21,400 bases of DNA from JANSWP01 sp041941305 (GTDB lineage: Bacteria; Bacteroidota; Bacteroidia; Chitinophagales; Saprospiraceae). Positions 7,824 through 15,550 of this stretch are shown one piece after another. A program made the translations under genes and the position numbers. The stretch is taken from NCBI GenBank assembly GCA_041941305.1, contig JBGTQJ010000098.1, forward strand, positions 1-21,400. The letters run 5' to 3'. Positions within the stretch are counted from its first letter, which is position 1, and the number at the start of each line of letters is the position of its first letter. The notes under the pieces are model-generated. The model saw nothing but the letters and a program-made list of their open reading frames with translations. It was not told where the DNA came from and did not search any database.

Positions 7824-7960
7824 GTTGTGAAGTATTCGCTTTGCCAACTGCCTTGGCTCACCGAAGGAGGTTAGGAGGAGAAAGCGGGAAATTTTCCGCT
7901 TTCTCCTCCTAAAACTCCTCCCGAGCCGCCCGGTAGGGCGGCGAGGCTGTTGTTCGCAAC
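7824..7960. repeat. Cloverleaf-like palindromic repeat, copy 2 (137 bp)
   Basis: Related to the reverse complement of 5671-5810. Ends are GTTGTGAA (7824-7831) and TTCGCAAC (7953-7960). Hairpins are GCCAA/TTGGC (7843-7857), a central stem with arms 7871-7890 and 7893-7912, and GCCGCCC/GGGCGGC (7925-7942). The central arms differ from copy 1 on both sides in a compensating way (GGAGGAG/CTCCTCC versus GGGGGTG/CACCCCC). It lies between the predicted promoter and the start of permease B, so it would be in the mRNA leader, ending 22 bp before the ATG. Confidence 0.75.
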
Positions 7961-7982
7961 TTGCATTTTTTAACTTTTTATC

Positions 7983-10400
7983 ATGTTTCAAAACTATCTA
8001 AAAATTGCCTGGAGGCATTTACTCAAAAATAAGTTTATCTCTGCTATCAATTTTACTGGCTTGGTGGTAGGCATGACAGCAGTATTGTTCATTTGGCAGT
8101 ATGTCGCATTCGAGAAAAGTTATGATGCCTTCCATGAAAATGGCGACCGCATATTTCGGGTACGAACGGATAGGGTGAAAGAAGGGGTTACTTTTATGCA
8201 GTTTGCAGCAGGAGCAGCCTGTGCGGGACCAGTTATCAGCAGAAATTTTCCGGAAGTAGAAGATTATGTAAAGTTCGCAAGGTCTGGTGATGCCATTTAT
8301 GCTAATGATGAAAATATCACCTTCAAACCAGAAAAGGTCTATTATACCATGCCTTCCTTTTTCCAGTTATTTGATTTTGCATTGCTCCAGGGGGATACTT
8401 CGACCTGTTTAGATGAACCATTCATGGCATGCATTACCGAATCTACAGCAAAAAAAATGTTTGGTGATGAAAATGCGATGGGGAAAAAGATTATCAGAAA
8501 TGGTAGTAGGGAATACACCATTACGGGTATTTTACAAGACCCGCCCCCAAACTCCCACTTGAAATATGATATTTTGCTCTCCTATATTACTTATTCAGAT
8601 GTATTTTTTGAAGGTGGAAGCACAGAAACAGCTCCCTATTGGGATGGCTATCTAACTTATTTATTGTTAAAACCAGAAACAGACTGGAAAGCATTGGAAG
8701 CCAAAATTCCAGATGTAATAGAAAGTACTTATGATAAAGAAACCCGAGATGCCGTTGAATTTTACTTACAGCCCTTTGAAGATATTCATCTAACTTCCAA
8801 TTTTTTATTCGAAACCGAACCTCCCGGTGATGAGAAAGCAGTCAATTTTCTACTCATCATTGGTGCTTTGGTATTACTCATTGCTTGGTTCAATTATGTG
8901 AACCTGGCAACAGCTCGTTCAGAAATGCGGGCAAAAGAAGTAGGCATTAGAAAAGTGGTTGGTTCGAAAAGAGGTTCTTTGATTCGACAATTTTTGACAG
9001 AAGCAGCTCTGATCAATGTCATTGCCATCCTCATTGCTTTTGGGCTTACACAATTGTTGAGTCCCTGGTTTATCAATTTGGTGGACAAACCACTTCAAAT
9101 GTCCATTTTCTCCAATCCTCAGTTGCTGACAATGATTTTAGGCGTTTTTCTGTTAGGCACCTTCCTGACTGGTCTCTATCCAGCATTTCTACTATCTTCT
9201 TTCAAGCCTATATCTGTATTGAAATCTGGCTTCACCAAAATTAATATTGCAGGTGGAAGCTGGATGCGCAAGGGACTGGTCGTATTTCAATTTATCGCTT
9301 CTGTTGCATTGATAGCTGGAACGATCATTATTTACAACCAAATGCAATACATGCAGGACAAAAAGCTGGGCATTGACATAGAACAAACTTTAGTTATCAA
9401 AAGCCCAATTGTCCGGGATTCTACTTTCAATGACAAAAGCAAAACGTTTAAGAAAGAACTCGGACAACTAGCCGCAGTAAAGTCAGTTACTGGTTCTACT
9501 GCTGTCCCGGGAAGAGCTTATGGTTGGACAGCTGGAGTCAATAAATGGGGAGAAGAAGAGGGGGAAGGTTATAGTCTGCATGCCATGGCCGCTGACGAAA
9601 ATTATACCGAAGCTTACAATATGCAATTGATTGCTGGAAGAGGGCTTTCCAAAGAAATGGGCAGTGATGCATCCGCATGCATTCTAAATGAAAAGGGTGT
9701 AGAAGTCTTTAAAGTGGGTTCTCCCGAAGAAGCCATTGGTTTAGAAATCAATTTTTGGGGAGATCATGTAAAAGTAGTTGGTGTCGTAAAAGATTTCCAT
9801 CAGGAAAGCCCCAAATCCATTGTAGAGCCTATGATTTTGAGAACGATGAATGAAAACATACAGCCCAGCTATTTTTCCCTTAAATTATCTACTGATAAAA
9901 TAGGTTCTACTATCAACCAAATTGAAACAACCTGGCAAGGCTTATTTGCAGACAATCCACTGGATTACTTCTTTTTGGACGATTATTACAATGAACAGTA
10001 TAAAGCTGAAAGCCTGTTTGGAAAAGTATTCTCTTTGTTTTCCGGGCTTGCCATCTTTATTTCCTGCCTTGGCTTGTTTGCCCTGGTCGCATTTGTAGCA
10101 GAGCGCAAAAAACGAGAAATAGGAATCCGAAAAGTGTTGGGAGCTACGGTGCCTAATATTGTCACCCTGCTTTCAAAAGACTTCTTGTGGTTGGTCCTCA
10201 TCGGTTTACTCATCGCTACCCCACTCTCCTTTTATTTCATGGACCAGTGGCTGGAAAACTTCGCTTCACGCATTGACATCCAATGGTGGATGATGGTAGT
10301 CGCTGGGATTGCGGCAATAGCCATTGCCTTTTTGACGATTGGCTTTCAAGGGGTTAAGGCAGCCCTTGCAAATCCAGTGGATAGTTTGAGGAGTGAATGA
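7983..10400 (+). CDS. FtsX/MacB-type ABC transporter permease B
   Basis: An 805-aa paralog of permease A with the same layout: N-terminal MFQNYLKIAWRHLLKNK, first TM, periplasmic MacB-like core, FtsX block with TM near 288-308 and motif RAKEVGIRKVVGSKRG near residue 315, a second periplasmic core, and a C-terminal FtsX block starting near 682 with KREIGIRKVLGATVPN. It ends NPVDSLRSE. A function in lipid, peptide or drug export, or in envelope signalling, follows from the family only; the substrate and ATPase partner are unknown. Its start is fixed by alignment with the paralogs, which all begin MFQxYxK. It is controlled by the dyad/sigma-54 region at 7666-7781, with the second cloverleaf repeat in its leader. 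Octamer tandem repeats begin 6 bp after its stop. Confidence 0.9.
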   Translation: MFQNYLKIAWRHLLKNKFISAINFTGLVVGMTAVLFIWQYVAFEKSYDAFHENGDRIFRVRTDRVKEGVTFMQFAAGAACAGPVISRNFPEVEDYVKFARSGDAIYANDENITFKPEKVYYTMPSFFQLFDFALLQGDTSTCLDEPFMACITESTAKKMFGDENAMGKKIIRNGSREYTITGILQDPPPNSHLKYDILLSYITYSDVFFEGGSTETAPYWDGYLTYLLLKPETDWKALEAKIPDVIESTYDKETRDAVEFYLQPFEDIHLTSNFLFETEPPGDEKAVNFLLIIGALVLLIAWFNYVNLATARSEMRAKEVGIRKVVGSKRGSLIRQFLTEAALINVIAILIAFGLTQLLSPWFINLVDKPLQMSIFSNPQLLTMILGVFLLGTFLTGLYPAFLLSSFKPISVLKSGFTKINIAGGSWMRKGLVVFQFIASVALIAGTIIIYNQMQYMQDKKLGIDIEQTLVIKSPIVRDSTFNDKSKTFKKELGQLAAVKSVTGSTAVPGRAYGWTAGVNKWGEEEGEGYSLHAMAADENYTEAYNMQLIAGRGLSKEMGSDASACILNEKGVEVFKVGSPEEAIGLEINFWGDHVKVVGVVKDFHQESPKSIVEPMILRTMNENIQPSYFSLKLSTDKIGSTINQIETTWQGLFADNPLDYFFLDDYYNEQYKAESLFGKVFSLFSGLAIFISCLGLFALVAFVAERKKREIGIRKVLGATVPNIVTLLSKDFLWLVLIGLLIATPLSFYFMDQWLENFASRIDIQWWMMVVAGIAAIAIAFLTIGFQGVKAALANPVDSLRSE

Positions 10401-10406
10401 TTATTA

Positions 10407-10438
10407 ATGCTATGATGCTGCAATGCTATGATGCTGCA
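10407..10438. repeat. Octamer tandem repeat after permease B
   Basis: Four 8-bp units alternate ATGCTATG and ATGCTGCA, starting 6 bp after the stop of permease B. The same array, diverged, follows the stop of permease C on the other strand (11661-11692). Beyond the units both continue with ATGTAAATG and a G-rich stretch, so the similarity covers about 55 bp without gaps. Confidence 0.75.
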
Positions 10439-10452
10439 ATGTAAATGGGTTA

Positions 10453-10525
10453 GGGGATATTGCTGATACCATTGTGGATAGATTAGGGGGGTGCGAAATG
10501 GTGTTAGCAATCGAGCTTAGAGGTA
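10453..10525. repeat. Dispersed hairpin repeat, copy 2
   Basis: Arms ATTGCTGATACCATT (10459-10473) and AATGGTGTTAGCAAT (10497-10511) pair along all 15 positions if G-T pairs are allowed (two), with a 23-nt loop. The DNA is therefore not a perfect palindrome, but the RNA or single strand of this orientation folds fully. It is about three-quarters identical to 51-125. Confidence 0.65.
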
Positions 10526-10559
10526 CGGGTAAGTATGAATTTTGATTTTAATTTTTATT

Positions 10560-11481
10560 TCAATTACTTCTCATCAATTTGAAAACCTGGCTTTTTTCAT
10601 TCGTTGATAGGTTCACAAAATAGACTCCTGGTTCTCCTTGAAACTGAAATTTGATATAAACTGTTCTTAAATGGCTGGACCGATGTAGGTTTTGTCCAAT
10701 TGAGTTATAAACTTCCACATCTACTTTTTCATGGTATTTTTTCAAATCAATGTTTAGCTCTCCAGCAGTTGGATTTGGGAAAAATGCTATTTCTGGTTCT
10801 TTTTCCAAAGCTTGATTGACATTACTAATCATACAAGGATTTTCCCATTTGATCATTTTTATACCATTCCACTTTGCATCAAAGGGATGTAAACCGGAAT
10901 GATTAAATAGGATAAAAAAATGGAGTCATTGCGCATTCCAAGTCCCCAGGTGGCTGTGATATCTGTAAGGCTACCATACATTCCACAAAGTTCAACATTC
11001 TGATTATCAGACACATCCAAAACCATTAATTCACTTTTCCCAGCTGTAAAAAATAACTTTTCACAATCTTTATTAAACACCATTTCATTGGTATGCAACA
11101 AGGCATTGTGCCAACCTCCACCAGGGCAATCGTGGGGGTTGTAATGTGTAATCAATTCAATATTTGATGGATCAGAAATATCTAAAACTTCGACGCCGCA
11201 ATAATCAACTGCCACATAAGCTGTGTTCCCATTCAAAACGACATTATTGTATGCTCTGGGAAGGTTGATGGGTTCATACGTTAATGGATTGGCATATTCC
11301 CCAACCTGGGCCGGATTTTCTTTATCCGTGCGATCAATAATGCGCAATCCTCCTGCAAACTCAAGGGGGAGACTAAACTTTGATATTTATATTCCCAATC
11401 GAGGCTAAATTCGCATTGGCTATAGGAAAATTGAATTTGGAGAAACAGGATAACAAGAATGGCGAAATATTGCATTGTCAT
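10560..11481 (-). pseudogene. Broken LVIVD-repeat secreted protein with T9SS tail
   Basis: Three frames together read as one protein. The first (11481 to about 11370) has a signal peptide, MTMQYFAILVILFLQIQFSY. The second (about 11390 to 10880) has LVIVD repeats: LRIIDRTDKENPAQVGEY, VEVLDISDPSNIELITHY and LMVLDVSDNQNVELCGMY. The third (about 10915 to 10560) has DAKWNGIKMIKWENP and a T9SS sorting domain with FFPNPTAGELNI. The second break is a single-base shift near a run of seven A (10914-10920) or at AAA (10881-10883). The first break lies near 11350-11390, and the short N-terminal part suggests an internal deletion as well. Intact relatives are surface-exported choice-of-anchor or LVIVD proteins with several more repeats. 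A sequencing error could explain the second break but hardly both. Confidence 0.7.
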
Positions 11482-11554
11482 TTAGTTTTTTCATCCGGTA
11501 GTACAAAAGTTTACAAGAAAAACTGAAAAAAGCAACCTGTTGTAGTTTAAGACC

Positions 11555-11582
11555 AATAAAAAAGGCAGTCAATATGACTGCC
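11555..11582 (-). terminator. Rho-independent terminator of permease C
   Basis: Read on the minus strand, GGCAGTCA/TGACTGCC (11564-11571 with 11575-11582) form an 8-bp stem with a 3-nt loop followed by TTTTTTATTG. It lies about 115 bp after the stop of permease C and before the start of the LVIVD pseudogene, which has the same orientation. Confidence 0.8.
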
Positions 11583-11660
11583 CTCTAAAATCAAACAAAA
11601 CGAATATTTTTCGGTGCTGGTTTTTAAATGAACAACCATTGCCCCTCAACTCATTTACAT

Positions 11661-11692
11661 GGCAGGATTGTAGGATTGCAGCATCGTAGTAT
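11661..11692. repeat. Octamer tandem repeat after permease C
   Basis: On the minus strand the units are ATACTACG, ATGCTGCA, ATCCTACA and ATCCTGCC, beginning 6 bp after the stop of permease C. Position and sequence match the array after permease B, including the following ATGTAAATG. Confidence 0.7.
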
Positions 11693-11698
11693 TTAAAA

Positions 11699-14062
11699 TT
11701 ACTCATTGCGCAAACTTTCTACAGGATTTGCCAGGGCTGCTTTTATACTTTGGAAGCTTATGGTCAAAAATGCAATGCCAATCGCCAGGATTCCTGCAAA
11801 AACAAAAAAGCCCCAATGCAGATTTATTTGATAAGCGTAATCAGAAAGCCATTGATTGGAAAAATACCAGGCGATTGGAAAGGCAATAGCCAGGGAAATG
11901 CCTATCAACTTTAGGAAGTTTCTGGATAATAAAAAAACCACATTTTCGACGGTAGCTCCCAACACTTTTCGAATTCCTATTTCTTTGGTTTTTTGTTCAG
12001 CAATGAAAGTGGATAAGCCAAATAATCCCAAACAGGAAATGAACAAAGCGATGATGGCAAACCATTTGGAGAGGGCACTGGTGCGTTCTTCATTTTGATA
12101 CATTTGCCAATACCGGTCATCCAGGAAATCGTATCGATAGGGTTTTCCCTCCGCAAATTTCTTAAAGGTTGTTCCCACTCCAGCAATGATTGATTCAGTT
12201 TGTTGGGGATCAATTTTTAGCAGGGTTAGCGAGGTGAAATTTGGAATATTCGCTATAATCAAAGGTTCAATCGATTCATGAAGGGAAGAAATATGGAAAT
12301 CCTTAACCACTCCAACAATGCTACCTGAAACACCCCAAAATTCCATCCCTTTGCCAATTGGGTCTTTCAAGTTCATCGCTTTTACTGCGGTTTCATTCAA
12401 AATATAATTGGTAGTATCAGTGGACAATTCAGTGGAAAAATCACGCCCTTCAACCAAGGGGATATTCATGGCAGTTAGAAAATTAGGATCCGTAGTGATG
12501 ACGTTGAAAATGAGTTCTTCATCTGGCCCCATGCCTTCCCACTTAGGGTCTCCGGTTTGAGAACCAACACTTAGAGGATTTGTGCCGGTTTTCGTAATTT
12601 TCTGAATTCCAGGTATTTTCTTCAACTCATTCTCAAAGGTTTCCAGGTTCTTTCTGGCTCCCGGAGGTGTTCGGAAAAACAGCACGTTTTCCTTGTCTAA
12701 GCCCAGGTTTTTGTTTTTCAAAAAATCAACCTGACTTGTAACTACGGTGGCGCCTACGATGAGCAATACAGAAAGTACAAATTGAAAAACTACTAAACTC
12801 TTTCGCAATGCATTGCCCCCCATATTTCGGGTTAAACTGCCTTTCAAAATATTGATGATTTTAAAAGAGGATAGAAAAAATGCAGGATAAGAGCCAGCTA
12901 AAATAGCGGTAATCAAGCCCAATCCACCTGTTAATGCCCAAAATGAAGTACTTGAATAATTAAGACTGACTTGCTTTCCTGTAATTTCCTGAAAATTAGG
13001 GAGGAACAATTCTCCAAGCAGCACGGCTAACACAAAGCTCAAAAAAGTAATCACCCCAGCTTCTACCATAAATTGTTTGATAAGAGCAGCGCGACCAGCA
13101 CCTATGGTTTTCCGCACACCTACTTCTTTAGCACGAAGCGAAGCACGTGCTGTTGCCAAATTCATAAAATTGATACAAGCAATCAGTAACAAGAACAATG
13201 CAGCCAGGGTAAACAATTGCACATATTCAATGCGCCCACCAACCACTACTCCATTTTCAAATTTTCCTCGCAGATAGATGGATTCAAAAGGGTAAAGGAA
13301 CAATATATCTTCGTCTACATATTCATTATTTTCTTTTACAATTCCCGCTATTTTTTTGGAAACAGCTTTTTCATCAAAGCCCTCATTTAACGAAACGAGT
13401 ACCCTTGAATCAAAACTTCCCCAGGGATAACCTGGAGGGTTTTGCTTTCTCAATTCTTCATAATTCAATACAAAATCAAATTGTAATGAAGAGTTTTTTG
13501 GTGGATTGTTGAATACGCCAGCTACTTTGAAGTCTGGGGTTCCATCAATTGTGATCGTATTGCCCAAAGCTATGCCTTGCCAATCCGTTCCAAAAAGCTT
13601 TTGAGCAGTGGTTTCTGAAATCAAAACACTGTTGGGCTGTTCAAAATAGTCACTTTCTACCTCCAAAAAAGAAAAAGATAACAGGTCAAAGAAGCTGCTT
13701 GTTGCATAAAGCCCATCAATCAAAAATTCCTTTTCATCTACTTTGAAATTCTTCTTATTGGTAGGATCATAGGCAGCCGCTTTCTCTATTTCGGGATAGT
13801 TGTCTAACAAATGATCCATTGTAGGAAAAGGAACGACCCCCCAGGTTTGAATACTGCCATCACCTGCTTCAAAATTGGCGTACAATTGAAAAATCCGATC
13901 TCCATTGTTGTGAAATTGGTCGACACTTCTTTCGTCTTGTACCCACAAAAGAATTAGCAGGCTGACCGTCAAGCCAACTGCCAAGCCCAACACATTGATG
14001 GTGGAATAAGCTTTATGCCTGAAGAGATTCCGAATGGTGGTTTTGAAATAGTTTTGAAACAC
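11699..14062 (-). CDS. FtsX/MacB-type ABC transporter permease C
   Basis: A 787-aa paralog of permeases A and B. It starts with GTG (14060-14062), chosen because the product then begins MFQNYFKTTIRNLFRHK like its paralogs; there is no suitable ATG upstream. The layout is the same 8-TM, two-core pattern, with coupling motifs RAKEVGVRKTIGAGRA in the first FtsX block and KTKEIGIRKVLGATVE in the second, and the end NPVESLRNE. It acts in the inner membrane, presumably with an ATPase encoded elsewhere; the substrate is unknown. Upstream on the minus strand are the paired dyads and a sigma-54-like element at nearly the same distances as in A and B. A good terminator follows at 11555-11582. It is divergent from the Ca3427-like gene across a 353-bp shared control region. 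Confidence 0.9.
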   Translation of the reverse strand: MFQNYFKTTIRNLFRHKAYSTINVLGLAVGLTVSLLILLWVQDERSVDQFHNNGDRIFQLYANFEAGDGSIQTWGVVPFPTMDHLLDNYPEIEKAAAYDPTNKKNFKVDEKEFLIDGLYATSSFFDLLSFSFLEVESDYFEQPNSVLISETTAQKLFGTDWQGIALGNTITIDGTPDFKVAGVFNNPPKNSSLQFDFVLNYEELRKQNPPGYPWGSFDSRVLVSLNEGFDEKAVSKKIAGIVKENNEYVDEDILFLYPFESIYLRGKFENGVVVGGRIEYVQLFTLAALFLLLIACINFMNLATARASLRAKEVGVRKTIGAGRAALIKQFMVEAGVITFLSFVLAVLLGELFLPNFQEITGKQVSLNYSSTSFWALTGGLGLITAILAGSYPAFFLSSFKIINILKGSLTRNMGGNALRKSLVVFQFVLSVLLIVGATVVTSQVDFLKNKNLGLDKENVLFFRTPPGARKNLETFENELKKIPGIQKITKTGTNPLSVGSQTGDPKWEGMGPDEELIFNVITTDPNFLTAMNIPLVEGRDFSTELSTDTTNYILNETAVKAMNLKDPIGKGMEFWGVSGSIVGVVKDFHISSLHESIEPLIIANIPNFTSLTLLKIDPQQTESIIAGVGTTFKKFAEGKPYRYDFLDDRYWQMYQNEERTSALSKWFAIIALFISCLGLFGLSTFIAEQKTKEIGIRKVLGATVENVVFLLSRNFLKLIGISLAIAFPIAWYFSNQWLSDYAYQINLHWGFFVFAGILAIGIAFLTISFQSIKAALANPVESLRNE

Positions 14063-14114
14063 AATGCTTAATTTTTGGTTAGGAATGTAAATAATCAGTC
14101 CCTTTCACTGAGTA

Positions 14115-14164
14115 GTAGCGTTTTGAACGCTACATAAGGAATCTAAATCCCGGGTTCAAAACCC
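14115..14164 (-). other. Two small hairpins in permease C leader
   Basis: GTAGCGTT/AACGCTAC (14115-14133, 3-nt loop) and GGGTT/AACCC (14152-14164, 3-nt loop) lie in the predicted leader between the promoter and the GTG start. The second resembles a tRNA T-arm, but there is no acceptor or anticodon arm. A role is unknown. Confidence 0.4.
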
Positions 14165-14271
14165 TGCAGCTCAATATTTATTTTCTGATTCCAAGCACCT
14201 CCTTGAGATGATGCCTTTCGATTTAGACTATGCTGGACGTAGAGAAGGGCTTCACCACAAAAGTATTATAG

Positions 14272-14305
14272 TCAATTCCCAGGCCTAGAATCTAATAAAC
14301 TGACA
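14272..14305 (-). promoter_or_regulatory. Sigma-54-like promoter of permease C
   Basis: On the minus strand AGGCCTGGGAATTGA (14286-14272) keeps GG and TTGA at the -24/-12 spacing but departs from TGGCAC at three positions. The block TGTCAGTTTATTA (14305-14293) lies 14 bp upstream and aligns with the TRTCAR blocks of permeases A and B. The call rests mostly on conserved position (64 bp from the dyads, about 210 bp to the start codon). Confidence 0.5.
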
Positions 14306-14350
14306 ATCAACAAATTAGAAAATAGGTTATTTTAAAACCACACTATTTTC

Positions 14351-14385
14351 GTTCAAATCTGGACGAAAAATGTTCAAAAACGAAC
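14351..14385 (-). promoter_or_regulatory. Paired 14-bp dyads (activator site, permease C)
   Basis: On the minus strand the sites read GTTCGTTTTTGAAC (14385-14372) then GTCCAGATTTGAAC (14364-14351), with the same 7-bp spacer as in A and B. They also lie 31-65 bp before the ATG of the divergent Ca3427-like gene and so may overlap its promoter. Confidence 0.75.
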
Positions 14386-14415
14386 GGGAAATATTAAAAA
14401 CAATACCTTCACTCT

Positions 14416-15276
14416 ATGAAAAATAATACAATCCGAATTGGTGGTGTACCCGAGCATTTCAATCTTCCAATTCATTTGGCAAAAGAACGGAAGGAATTTC
14501 AAAAGAGAGGGGTCAAAATAGAATGGACCACTTTCCGAGGCGGTACTGGTCAAATGACCAGGGCCTTGAGAGATCGGGAAGTTGATTTATGTGTCTTGCT
14601 TACAGAAGGTATCATCAAAGACATCATCAATGGCAATCCTTCCAAAATCATTAGTGGATATGTGATGACCCCATTGATTTGGGGGATTCATACAGGTGTC
14701 GACAATTCATTGGAATACCATAAAGAAATTTATGATAAAAAATACGCTATCAGTCGCTTTGGGTCTGGTTCCCATCTGATGGCAATTGTAGATGCAACCA
14801 GTCGTGGAAAGGCTTTGGACACTGATCAATTTGAGGTTATCAAAAACCTGGATGGTGCATTGTCTTCATTGAAAAACTTGAATACAGATGTCTTTTATTG
14901 GGAAAAATTCACAACTAAACCCTACGTCGATTCAGGGCAGCTTAGAAGAGTTGGTGAATTTCTGACCCCCTGGCCTTGTTTCGTAATCACAGCCACAAAT
15001 GATATCTTAAAAACGCAACCAGAAAATGTCATCAGAGTATTAAGAACCATCCATGATAGTTGCGATCAATTTATGCAAGATGAAGCTGCCATTCAAATGG
15101 TCAGCAAGCGGTATGAACAAAAACAAAAAGATGTAGAGCGCTGGTACCATAGTACAGAATGGGCAATACACGGTTGGGTGAGTGACAAGATGTTGAAAAG
15201 TGTGATTTATAATCTGCGTACAGCTGGAATCGTAGGAGCAGATGAGCAGATTCCGGAATTGGTTTGGAAACGGTAA
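14416..15276 (+). CDS. Ca3427-like cytoplasmic periplasmic-binding-fold protein
   Basis: A 286-aa protein without signal peptide or lipobox, so predicted cytoplasmic despite a type II periplasmic-binding-protein fold. Motifs are GGVPEHFNLPIHLA near the start, FRGGTGQMTRAL, DLCVLLTEGIIKDI, TPLIWGIHTGVD and SRFGSGSHLMA. These match the pattern I recall for the Ca3427-like family, first described structurally from Candida albicans and present in fungi and bacteria, related to NMT1/THI5 and sulfonate-binding proteins. The ligand is not established; thiamine-pyrimidine-like small molecules have been considered for relatives. It is not an ordinary transporter subunit, as no transporter genes of that type adjoin it. 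It shares its control region with divergent permease C. The start is ATG 14416, just before the first beta-strand. Confidence 0.75.
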   Translation: MKNNTIRIGGVPEHFNLPIHLAKERKEFQKRGVKIEWTTFRGGTGQMTRALRDREVDLCVLLTEGIIKDIINGNPSKIISGYVMTPLIWGIHTGVDNSLEYHKEIYDKKYAISRFGSGSHLMAIVDATSRGKALDTDQFEVIKNLDGALSSLKNLNTDVFYWEKFTTKPYVDSGQLRRVGEFLTPWPCFVITATNDILKTQPENVIRVLRTIHDSCDQFMQDEAAIQMVSKRYEQKQKDVERWYHSTEWAIHGWVSDKMLKSVIYNLRTAGIVGADEQIPELVWKR

Positions 15277-15290
15277 GAAAAATTTAAAAT

Positions 15291-15304
15291 CACCCCAAAG
15301 GGTG
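15291..15304 (+). terminator. Weak hairpin after Ca3427-like gene
   Basis: CACCC/GGGTG with loop CAAA, 15 bp after the stop and followed about 10 bp later by a short T-run (CTTTTTG). It is short and only suggestive. Confidence 0.3.
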
Positions 15305-15412
15305 GTAATTGCTTTTTGATAAAACCCTAATTTTCAGTTTTGAGATAGGTAGTTGTTTTAGGTCTATCCATAAGTTTATAGTTAAAATTCATTGTAAATC
15401 ACTACTTTACAG

Positions 15413-15480
15413 TAGACTTTATTCGGTTAACGGCGGACGGTTGACGGCTTCCCTTACAAAATCTTTTGGAATAAAGTCTA
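15413..15480. repeat. 12-bp inverted repeat enclosing a GACGG-type repeat
   Basis: TAGACTTTATTC (15413-15424) and GAATAAAGTCTA (15469-15480) are perfect inverted copies 44 bp apart. The interval holds two related units, GGTTAACGGC and GGTTGACGGC, joined by GGAC. It could be a small non-autonomous element. No target duplication is evident. Confidence 0.45.
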
Positions 15481-15550
15481 GTAGATAAGCACAAATTGTT
15501 AAAAAAATGAAGTCAGAAATTGTTCGTGGGGCCACGGCGCCGCTCACATC

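Noticed and set aside
14113..14164. tRNA-like pattern with a GGGTTCAAAACCC arm
   Set aside because: No acceptor stem, D-arm or anticodon arm can be formed around it; it is two independent small hairpins.
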